DNA of 64,000 bases from contig PBFW01000013.1 of NCBI GenBank assembly GCA_002719955.1, positions 50,432-114,431 of the forward strand, given 5' to 3'. The number at the start of each line of letters is the position of its first letter. The first letter of the stretch is position 1. Below, piece by piece: positions 42,836 through 50,207 of this stretch. The DNA is from Deltaproteobacteria bacterium (GTDB lineage: Bacteria > Myxococcota_A > UBA9160 > UBA4427). The notes beneath the pieces were generated by a model, which was not told the origin of the DNA, searched no databases, and saw only the letters and a list, made by a program, of their open reading frames with translations. Position numbers and translations under genes: made by a program.

Positions 42836-44373
42836 TCGACGAGCGGGATCTCTGGGCGCTGATCGAGGCGCGCGCAAATCTGACGCCGGATCGAACGCTC
42901 CTGATCGACGAGCGATCGCAGGAGATTGGATTCGCCGCCTTTCGCGACCGGGCCGAACGGGTCGCGGCCGGGCTTGCGGAGCTCGGGGTGACGAGCGGTG
43001 ACCGCGTTTCGTGGCAGCTTCCCACGTGGATCGAATCGGCGGTGCTGATCGGAGCGCTGGCGCGGCTCGGCGCGGTGCAGAATCCGATCCTGCCGATCTA
43101 TCGAGAGCGCGAGCTGCGCCATATCCTCGGCGAAGTCCAACCGAAGCGGCTCGTCGTCCCCTCGGTCTGGCGCGACTTCGACTACGCCAAGCTCGCTCGG
43201 ACCGTCGTCGAAGGCAGCGAAACGACGGTCCTGATCTGTGATCGCACGCTTCCAGAGGGCGATCCCGCCGCACTTCCCCGAATCCCATCGGAGGGACGCG
43301 ACGCCAACGCGATCCGTTGGATCCTCTACACCTCCGGAACCACATCATCGGCAAAGGGCGCCCTGCACAGCGATGCCTCGATTGCCGCAGGCTCGATCGG
43401 AGTCTGCGAGTCGCTGCGGATCGAGCCGGAGGATCGCTGGGCGATCCCCTTCCCCGTGACCCATATCAGCGGCATCGGAATGTTGATGGTCTTTCTGATG
43501 ACCGGGTCGAGCGGCGCGTACGTGGAACAGGTCGGCGAGTCGACGCCGAAGTTGTTGGGATCACTCGGGTGTACCTATGCGGCGGGCGGGACGCCCCTCG
43601 TGATCCGCTATCTCGAAGAGCAGCGACGCCATCCCACCCGCCCACTCTTTCCCAAACTCAAGGCCGCAATGGCGGGGGCCGCTCCCAAGCCCCCTCAGCT
43701 GCACGGTCAGGTTCGGGATGAAATGGGCGGGCTCGGCGTCGTGTCGTGTTATGGGTCGACCGAGGTGCCCTTCATCAGCGTGAGCCTGAGCGACGACGAC
43801 GATGAACGACTCGCTCGCACCGAAGGACGGGCGAATCGAAGGGCCGAGCTCCGAATCGCCGACGAGGAGGGTCGCCCGCTCCCTTCCGGAGGCATCGGGG
43901 AGATCCGGGTGCGCGGGCCACAGGTTTGCCGGGGCTATCTCGACGTGTCACTCGATCGAGACGCATTCGACACCGACGGCTTCTTTCGGACCGGAGATCT
44001 CGGTTGGGCCGATGCGGAGGGCTACCTGACGATCACGGGACGACTCAAGGACGTGATCATCCGCAACGGCGAAAATCTCTCGGCAAAGGAAATCGAGGAT
44101 GTCCTCTTCGATCACGAGGGCATTGCCGAAGCCACGGTGATCGGGCTCGCCGACCTCACGAGAGGCGAGCGATGCTGCGCCGTCGTCGTTCCTCGCAGCG
44201 GCGCGGAGATCGGGCTGGAGGGCATCGCCCAATTCTGTCGCGACGCCGGGCTCGCCAGCCAGAAGATTCCGGAGCAGTTGGAGTTCGTCGAGGCCCTCCC
44301 CCGCAACGCGAGCGGCAAGGTCCTCAAGCACGAACTCCAGGCTCGTTTCGAAACGCTGCCGAGGGGCGGATGA
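42832..44373 (+). CDS. AMP-dependent acyl-CoA synthetase/ligase
   Basis: A 513-residue ANL ligase starting at ATG 42832, overlapping the MaoC stop. Motifs are the P-loop YTSGTTSSAKG, CYGSTEVPFIS (A5), FRTGDLGWADAEGYLTITGR (A7-A8) and the catalytic lysine in NASGKVLKHEL close to the C-terminus. The aromatic/fatty-acid ligase profile agrees with activation of an aromatic or terpenoid acid before degradation. It is the last gene of the operon and is followed by 106 bases to the next gene, where a new transcription unit begins. Confidence 0.9.
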   Translation: MIDERDLWALIEARANLTPDRTLLIDERSQEIGFAAFRDRAERVAAGLAELGVTSGDRVSWQLPTWIESAVLIGALARLGAVQNPILPIYRERELRHILGEVQPKRLVVPSVWRDFDYAKLARTVVEGSETTVLICDRTLPEGDPAALPRIPSEGRDANAIRWILYTSGTTSSAKGALHSDASIAAGSIGVCESLRIEPEDRWAIPFPVTHISGIGMLMVFLMTGSSGAYVEQVGESTPKLLGSLGCTYAAGGTPLVIRYLEEQRRHPTRPLFPKLKAAMAGAAPKPPQLHGQVRDEMGGLGVVSCYGSTEVPFISVSLSDDDDERLARTEGRANRRAELRIADEEGRPLPSGGIGEIRVRGPQVCRGYLDVSLDRDAFDTDGFFRTGDLGWADAEGYLTITGRLKDVIIRNGENLSAKEIEDVLFDHEGIAEATVIGLADLTRGERCCAVVVPRSGAEIGLEGIAQFCRDAGLASQKIPEQLEFVEALPRNASGKVLKHELQARFETLPRGG

Positions 44374-44479
44374 GGCGGCGGACTCGAGGTCCGCGACGGG
44401 TCCAGCTTGCCTCTGGAGCGCCTCAGCAGCAGATCACTCTGGGAACCCCAAAATCAAAAACTGTGATAGAATCACCACA

Positions 44480-44932
44480 ATGCACCTTGTTTCTCGCATG
44501 ATCGCGATGCTCATGGTCGCCGTCTTCGCCGGCGCGTCGCTGATCCCTTGCGATGCGCGCATGTCGATCGAAAACACGGGTGATGAGAGGGTGCTCTCGA
44601 ATCACGCGGTGGGGGTTGCGGAGACCGATGCGCACGCACATTACGACGCTGCGGGCGGCGGGAGCGGCCATTCGGCGCATGCACAGGCGGAGCGGCCTTC
44701 GTCCCAGGACCACGCAACCCACCAAAACTCGCTCGCGCTGACGCGACCCTGCCCTTGCGGCTGCGACAAGAATCTAATCGCCACGCCGCCCGTGTCGGAG
44801 CCCGCCCTTCTGCAGGCCGCGACGACACTTTTGACCCCGCGCCCGCCGGAATACTCTCCGACCGCAAAGCCGGAGCTTCCTGTCTCCCCACCCGGAGACC
44901 TGGATCACGTACCCAAAACCCTGATCAGCTAG
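44480..44932 (+). CDS. Small exported His-rich protein
   Basis: A 150-residue protein with a short N-terminal hydrophobic stretch (MIAMLMVAVFAGASLIPC) that could be a signal or lipoprotein signal with Cys at the end. A histidine-rich middle (NHAVGVAETDAHAHYDA, then SGHSAHAQAERPSSQDHATH) and a CPCGC motif suggest binding of a transition metal. I do not recognise the family. It precedes an outer-membrane-like gene with a Met/His-rich segment, a combination often seen in copper-handling clusters, so metal resistance is possible. Confidence 0.6.
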   Translation: MHLVSRMIAMLMVAVFAGASLIPCDARMSIENTGDERVLSNHAVGVAETDAHAHYDAAGGGSGHSAHAQAERPSSQDHATHQNSLALTRPCPCGCDKNLIATPPVSEPALLQAATTLLTPRPPEYSPTAKPELPVSPPGDLDHVPKTLIS

Positions 44933-45130
44933 TCGAAACGTATACGAATCCACAAGCGAAGAGTGCGCATTGCGCAGTCTTTAAATCACGTCTGTGGATC
45001 GCGGCGGCGTTGCGAGAGCCCTCAATGGTCTCTTCGCGACGTCAGATCATCGACATCACGACGCGATGCTCCCTCGTCGAGGGAGCATCATATCCGCGTT
45101 GTGCGCACGTCTGAAAAGGGGTCCCTTACC

Positions 45131-46132
45131 GTGATCCATCCGAAATTCTTCTTTCTCATCCTCATTGTGACCGTACTCACAACACTTTCCGGAAACGCGC
45201 TCGCCTACTACGACGACTTCCCGGACCAACACGCTCCGCTCGGAGTGATGGGCGACCATCTGCACGACCCGGGAGAGCTGATGTTCTCTTATCGATATTC
45301 GCGGATGGCCATGGCCGGCAACCGCGACGGGGACGACCGTGCCTCGACGAGTTCGGTGCTCGCCGATTTCATGGTTGCACCGACCGATATGGACATGGAG
45401 ATGCACATGCTCGGCGCCATGTATGGCGTGAACGATCAGTTCACGGTCATGGCCATGCTTCCCTTCGTCCGGAAGACGATGGACCACGTCACGGGAGGCG
45501 GCGCCCACTTCACGACCCGTTCGGACGGACTCGGAGACATCAAGATCAGCGCGCTCTACTCGCTCTTCGAGAACGAGTCCCACCGAGTCCACATGACCGC
45601 CGGACTGAGCATTCCGACCGGCTCCATCAAGGAGAGGGGCACCACGCCCATGGGGGATGTGCGTCTGCCCTATCCGATGCAGCGCGGCTCGGGGACCTGG
45701 GATCTCTTGCCTGGGCTCACCTACCGCGGAAAGCACGAACGTCTGACCTGGGGCCTGCAGGCGCAGGGGACGATTCGCCCACATAGCAATAAGAGACATT
45801 ACCGGCTGGGAAACCAGTACGAGGTGAGCAGTTGGGGGGCATGGCGCTGGACGAACTGGATCAGCACCTCGGCGCGGCTGGTCTGGAGCCAGACGTTCAA
45901 TATCGAGGGTGCCGACGGCGCTCTGATGCCCATGGTCGTTCCGACCGCAGATCCGAAGCTGCGGGCCGGACGGCGCCTCGACCTGCTCCTGGGGGTCAAT
46001 CTCGCGCCGCGCGGTTTCGCCGAAGGCCATCGCCTGGCCATCGAGGTCGGTCCTCCCGTCTACCAACACCTGGACGGCCCGCAACTCGAAACCGATTGGA
46101 AGCTGGTCGTCGGCTGGCAGTGGGGATTCTAG
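45131..46132 (+). CDS. Outer-membrane-like beta-barrel protein
   Basis: A 333-residue exported protein with a signal peptide (FFFLILIVTVLTTLSGNALA) followed by alternating amphipathic strands and aromatic girdle residues, ending in WKLVVGWQWGF: a terminal phenylalanine, as in outer-membrane barrels. A Met/His-rich region (DMDMEMHMLGAMYG) near residues 95-110 may bind metal. It resembles the MetA-pathway/phenol-degradation transporter-like family. GTG 45131 is used as the start because AAAGGGGTCCC precedes it; upstream codons are not conserved in character. It lies 198 bases after the His-rich gene and ends at a strong hairpin. Confidence 0.75.
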   Translation: MIHPKFFFLILIVTVLTTLSGNALAYYDDFPDQHAPLGVMGDHLHDPGELMFSYRYSRMAMAGNRDGDDRASTSSVLADFMVAPTDMDMEMHMLGAMYGVNDQFTVMAMLPFVRKTMDHVTGGGAHFTTRSDGLGDIKISALYSLFENESHRVHMTAGLSIPTGSIKERGTTPMGDVRLPYPMQRGSGTWDLLPGLTYRGKHERLTWGLQAQGTIRPHSNKRHYRLGNQYEVSSWGAWRWTNWISTSARLVWSQTFNIEGADGALMPMVVPTADPKLRAGRRLDLLLGVNLAPRGFAEGHRLAIEVGPPVYQHLDGPQLETDWKLVVGWQWGF

Positions 46133-46156
46133 AGCCCTGGGACGACCAGGAGGATT

Positions 46157-46192
46157 GGCGTTCCTCGAGCGAAGGCCCGCTCGAGGAACGCC
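46157..46192. repeat. Perfect 14-bp inverted repeat
   Basis: GGCGTTCCTCGAGC and its exact complement are separated by eight bases (GAAGGCCC), 24 bases after the barrel-protein stop. The stem is very strong but is not followed by a T run, so it is either a factor-dependent terminator or the border of the IS3 remnant that begins here. Confidence 0.6.
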
Positions 46193-46343
46193 GACCTTCC
46201 CGGCAGAGTTCTGCGACGCTCTCCTCGCCCCGCAGCCCTTCGAGCACGATCCGGATCTTCTCTTCCGGGGAGGGCCTCCGTCGGGTCCTCCGGCGGACCT
46301 CTCTCACTGCCGCTTCGCTCGTTTATTTCTTCTGCTTCGCCAT
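46190..46343 (-). mobile_element. IS3-family orfA remnant
   Basis: From ATG 46343, with GAGGAGTGTCTCGAT upstream, the minus strand reads MAKQKK, a TAA, then TSEAAVREVRRRTRRRPSPE and EEKIRIVLEGLRGEESVAEL before ending at the inverted repeat. This is the beginning of an IS3-type OrfA (HTH protein). The stop after six codons and the missing rest show it is dead; no OrfB or terminal repeats are nearby. Confidence 0.75.
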
Positions 46344-46455
46344 ATCGAGACACTCCTCGGGGTCCTCCGGACCCCGGATATGTCTCTTGGCTTAGGAGCC
46401 GTTGGAGTCCGAATCCTGCTGACGGGCTACAGCCGACGTCCTCAGCCCGCGAGAG

Positions 46456-46575
46456 TTCGAGAACGCCTCTATCGATGAGATGCTGAGGCAGACCGGAGGC
46501 AATAAGACCGCAGCGGCACGGATTCTGGGCCTGAATCGGACGACCCTATATCGGCGAAGATCCGAAATGCTTTGA
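46456..46575 (+). pseudogene. Fis-type HTH fragment of an NtrC-like regulator
   Basis: 39 codons ending at TGA 46573-46575 read ENASIDEMLRQTGGNKTAAA and ILGLNRTTLYRRRSEML, the C-terminal Fis DNA-binding helix-turn-helix of sigma-54 response regulators. Nothing upstream in frame belongs to such a protein, so this is an isolated 3' fragment, 200 bases before a second broken NtrC-type gene. Confidence 0.7.
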
Positions 46576-46774
46576 GGCTCGAGAAGCCGCGTGGTAGATC
46601 TGCGTTTCGTTGGGCTCCAGCCGCAGCATCACTCCCCATCGGTGGGGATCCCGTCTCATTGAGGGCTGCCTAGAGGAGATCCCAGAGGGGGTCCGAATCG
46701 ATGCGACTGGCAGCAAGTTCTTCCGAGTTCTTGCCGATGCTCAAGGCAGGATCGCCAACTCGGAGGTTCCGGCC

Positions 46775-47720
46775 ATGTCCGACTCGACGAAGTTCGCTGC
46801 TTCGGTGTTCATCATCGATGACGATGTGAATCTGTGTGAGTGGCTCACTTTCCACCTCGACGACGAGAATCGGGACGATGCGGGCTGGTGGGGGCGGTCT
46901 CCTCTCATGCTTGAACTTCATCGCTCGGTCGAACGGGTTGCGGGCAGCAATGTGAGCGTCGTGATCGATGGGGAGAGTGGAACGGACAAGGAGTTGGTGG
47001 CACGGGCGATTCATGATGTCGCCGAGCTGGGCAGTTCCTTGCAGGCAACGCTGCTTCGAGTGCTTCAGGAGCGAAGGTTCTCTCGTCTCAGCGGGTCGGA
47101 AGAGATCGTTTCCAATTCCCGACCGGTGGCCGCGACCCATCAGGGCCTGATGGCGGCGGTGGCGGAAGGTGAGTTCCGTGAGGGTCTCTTCTATCGACTT
47201 GCGGTCTTCGAACTCGACCTTGCCCTTGCCCTTGCCCTTGCCCCTCTGCGGATGAGGCGGGACGACATTCCTGAACTTTCGGCAATCTTCTTGCGCGAGA
47301 TGGCGAGAGAGTCGGGCACTGGAATTCTGCCTAGTCTCAGCTCGGATGCGATGCGGGTGATGGTGGAATACGACTGGTCGGGAAATGTTCGCGAACTCAG
47401 GAGTGCCGTCCGCCGGAACTTCGCCGCCTCGGGGCGCAGACGATTCGACATGAGCACCTGCCACCGCGAATCCTCGATCCGGAGCACGGGCGTTCAAAGG
47501 ATGGTCGGGCGGAAGATCAGCCCTTGGAGCCCGATTTCGACACAACGGCCGATTCTCTGCAAGCCAAGCGAATCTTCCTGTGCTCGATCGCGTGGAGCTC
47601 GCGCGAGCCGCTGTCATTCAGGTGCTAGAGCAGAGCCAGGGACGTGTCGACGAGGCCGCGCGATTCCGTGGAGTCGGTCGAACCATTCCACTATCGAAAA
47701 CGCGGAAAATACGGACTCCT
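46775..47720 (+). pseudogene. NtrC-family response regulator, internally deleted and frameshifted
   Basis: ATG 46775 opens a receiver start (SVFIIDDDVNLCEWLTFHL) that is cut after about 30 residues and joined to the AAA+ domain. The Walker A region reads GESGTDKELVARAIHD with D in place of the glycine of GTGKE. The GAFTGA loop and Walker B are missing. Later motifs survive (LLRVLQERRFSRLSG, REGLFYRLAVFELDL, YDWSGNVRELRSAVRR), after which the frame is lost near 47460; traces of the Fis domain appear near 47580-47700 in another frame. A four-unit CTTGCC tandem repeat at about 47218-47241 encodes LALALALA. The gene cannot make a working activator. Confidence 0.7.
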
Positions 47721-47883
47721 CTAGGCATTCTGATCTGTTCGTTCACGGGGAGATGGCCTGAGATTCGATTGGTTGGAACACCTGACCTACGGGGTATTAG
47801 GTACGGCAGGCAGACCCTTCAGCCTGGTACTCCCACCTCATGAATGATCTCTCGGGATTCGTCTCGGATCAACCGAAGCGCTG

Positions 47884-48918
47884 GTGATGCCGATGAACAA
47901 AGGAATCCCCACTTATGGAAATTCGCCAATGGTCCAGTCGACCCATTCCTCAGATGCTTCATTAGGCAATACGAATATGGACCCAGAGCGGGCCCTCATC
48001 ATCGACGATGATCCGAGGATTGGAGAGCTGGTCGAGTTCTGCCTGAAAGGGGTGGTCGAAATCGTCGAACAGGCGAAGACTGCGGAGGCGGGAATCTCGA
48101 TCGCAAGGAGCACCCCCCCTGATGTGATCCTGCTCGACGTGAATATGCCGGGGTGCGATGGATTCCAAGCCTGCAGGTCATTCAAGGAAGACGCCCTCCT
48201 ACGCGATATCCCGGTCATTTTTCTCACAGGAGAGACAGGGCCGCATCAGATTGCACGGGCCCTGGATTACGGCGCCATGGATTTCGTTACGAAGCCCTTC
48301 GTTGCGATCGAGCTCCAGGCACGTGTTCGCGCTGCGCTGAGGACCAAACGGCTCGTGGACATGCTGCGCAGCCAAGCACTCTTGGATCCGCTGACGGGCC
48401 TAGGAAATCGAGGAGCGCTCGATGCGGCCCTCAAAGCACAGGTGGCCGACCATGCCAGGCACGCGTCGCCCTTTGCGTTCGCTCTCATAGATCTCGATCA
48501 CTTCAAACAGACCAATGACGGCCACGGCCACATGGCTGGCGACGATATCCTTCGCCATGTCGGCCTCTGTCTTCGGAATCGTTGTCGTCCCTATGACGTC
48601 GCCGGTCGTTTCGGGGGAGACGAGTTCGGACTTCTTCTTCGAGACAGTGAGGCCCCAGCTGCGGAGGCAGCGGTCAGGCGCATACTTCGAGATATCCGTG
48701 AAGTCGAGATTTTCGTTGACGGTTCCAAGGTCGCCGTCTCAGCGAGTGCAGGCCTCGTGACCGCGAATCGGACCTGGCTGCTCCCCTCGACGGGCGAACT
48801 GCTCAAGGTCACGGACGGCGCGCTCTACGCCGCGAAGCGCGCGGGTCGTGACCAGCTCATCTGCATGGATCCCGGCACAGAAAAGAGCCGGGAGCCGGAC
48901 GATGAGTCGAGAGAGTAA
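47884..48918 (+). CDS. Response regulator diguanylate cyclase (REC-GGDEF)
   Basis: A protein of up to 344 residues with a receiver domain (RALIIDDDPRIGELVEF, phosphoacceptor aspartate in VILLDVNMPGCDGF, lysine in DFVTKPF) and a GGDEF domain with an intact active site RFGGDEFGLLLRD and the LDPLTGLGNR signature before it. The expected product is cyclic di-GMP under control of phosphorylation. There is no strong Shine-Dalgarno; ATGs at 47887, 47893 and 47977 are alternatives to the GTG at 47884. It overlaps the start of the periplasmic-binding-protein gene by one base, and the hybrid kinase follows, so these three form a signalling operon. Confidence 0.9.
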   Translation: MMPMNKGIPTYGNSPMVQSTHSSDASLGNTNMDPERALIIDDDPRIGELVEFCLKGVVEIVEQAKTAEAGISIARSTPPDVILLDVNMPGCDGFQACRSFKEDALLRDIPVIFLTGETGPHQIARALDYGAMDFVTKPFVAIELQARVRAALRTKRLVDMLRSQALLDPLTGLGNRGALDAALKAQVADHARHASPFAFALIDLDHFKQTNDGHGHMAGDDILRHVGLCLRNRCRPYDVAGRFGGDEFGLLLRDSEAPAAEAAVRRILRDIREVEIFVDGSKVAVSASAGLVTANRTWLLPSTGELLKVTDGALYAAKRAGRDQLICMDPGTEKSREPDDESRE

Positions 48919-50207
48919 TGCCCTCACGACAGAAATCGATTTGGATATCGACGCTCCGAAGCGCTTTGCGGCGAGTCATTTCGGGTTCCGGTGCATTGTG
49001 CGTGTTCTTCTCTGTACTCCTTCTTCCATTCTTGGTTCGAGCTGAGAAGCGGACCCTCCATCTCGACCTCGATGCGGATCGGAATGCGGCGCTCACTTCG
49101 ACGCTTTCCATCGAGCGCGGGATTCGGACGACCCTGTCAGAGGTGGACAACCGTCTCGGTGGCCTCCCCGCAAAAATTATGACGCTCGATCATCATGGGA
49201 GTACACCTCAGAGCAAGCGACACCTCGAACAGTATCCGCGAGATGATCGGGCCCTCGCACTTTTTTCGAGATTGCACTCACCCCCTCTGCTCGCACATAG
49301 AGACTTTATCAATCAGAAGCGAATCCTGGTGCTCGACGCCTGGGCGGCAGCCGGGCCGATCACCCGCTCGAGTTCGGCCGAGAACTGGATCTTCCGGCTC
49401 TCGGTGGACGACACAAAAGCGGGTGCTGCGGTGCTGAATCATGCCTTTGCTGAGCTGAGCGCGCGCACGCAGCACCTACTGCTCGAGCAGACTGGTTGGG
49501 GCCGCTCGAACGAAGAGGCGATTCAGAGTGCCTTGGCTCTGCGAGGACATGCTGCAGCCGGCGTGAACTGGTTCAACTGGGGTCTCCAGCAAGGGGCCAC
49601 GCGCATTCTCCTTCGCCAGATCCGCGCAACGGAGGCGGATGTCATCCTGCTCGTCGCGAATGCGGCCGAAGGCAGGTCCCTCATTGGGGCAATGAACTCG
49701 CTTCAGGAGGATCAGCGACTTCCCGTCGTCAACCATTGGGGAATTACGGGAGGGATGTCGAGTGACGCCATCGCCCGGGATCTCAGTGAGGGTTTTCATC
49801 TCTGCTTCATTCAAACCCGATTTTCATTTTTGGACCGAGCGCGAGACCCTTTCGGCAGGGCCGTATTCGAGCGGACACGGCAGCTCTTCCCAGAGACCAT
49901 CAAGACGCCCTCGGACATGAAAGCGCCTACGGGATTCATCCATGCATACGATCTCACGCGGATTCTCATCGCGGCCATCTCACAGGCGAAACTCACCGGT
50001 GAGATCGAGAAGGATCGAGTGCGCGTTCACACGGCCCTCGAGGATCTAAAACTTCCCGTGAGGGGGCTGATCAAGAGCGATCGACGACCCTTTCGCGCAT
50101 TCAACCAGGCACACCCCGATGCGCACGAAGCCCTCGGCGGAGATGATCTGACCTTCGCGCGGTTCGCAAAGGACGGAAGTGTCAAATTGGATCAGGGTGA
50201 ATCTTGA
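48918..50207 (+). CDS. Periplasmic binding protein (branched-chain amino acid-type, sensor partner)
   Basis: A 429-residue exported protein with a hydrophobic signal stretch (SGALCVFFSVLLLPFLVRA, about residues 22-41) and a type I periplasmic-binding fold: ILVLDAWAAAGPITRSSS, NWIFRLSVDDTKAGAAVL, ATEADVILLVANAAEGRSLI and FIHAYDLTRILIAAI. No transporter subunits are nearby. Its ATG and stop overlap the flanking genes (48918 and 50204-50207), tying it to the REC-GGDEF protein and the hybrid kinase. It therefore probably presents a small ligand to the kinase, in the manner of LuxP, rather than serving import. Confidence 0.85.
   Translation: MPSRQKSIWISTLRSALRRVISGSGALCVFFSVLLLPFLVRAEKRTLHLDLDADRNAALTSTLSIERGIRTTLSEVDNRLGGLPAKIMTLDHHGSTPQSKRHLEQYPRDDRALALFSRLHSPPLLAHRDFINQKRILVLDAWAAAGPITRSSSAENWIFRLSVDDTKAGAAVLNHAFAELSARTQHLLLEQTGWGRSNEEAIQSALALRGHAAAGVNWFNWGLQQGATRILLRQIRATEADVILLVANAAEGRSLIGAMNSLQEDQRLPVVNHWGITGGMSSDAIARDLSEGFHLCFIQTRFSFLDRARDPFGRAVFERTRQLFPETIKTPSDMKAPTGFIHAYDLTRILIAAISQAKLTGEIEKDRVRVHTALEDLKLPVRGLIKSDRRPFRAFNQAHPDAHEALGGDDLTFARFAKDGSVKLDQGES

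Noticed and set aside
41777..43354. 525-codon antisense frame over the ring-cleavage operon
   Set aside because: Spans two well-supported genes on the other strand and shows no protein-like pattern.
47217..47242. CTTGCC tandem repeat as a possible phase-variation switch
   Set aside because: Four six-base units keep the frame when gained or lost, and the surrounding gene is already broken, so it cannot act as a switch.
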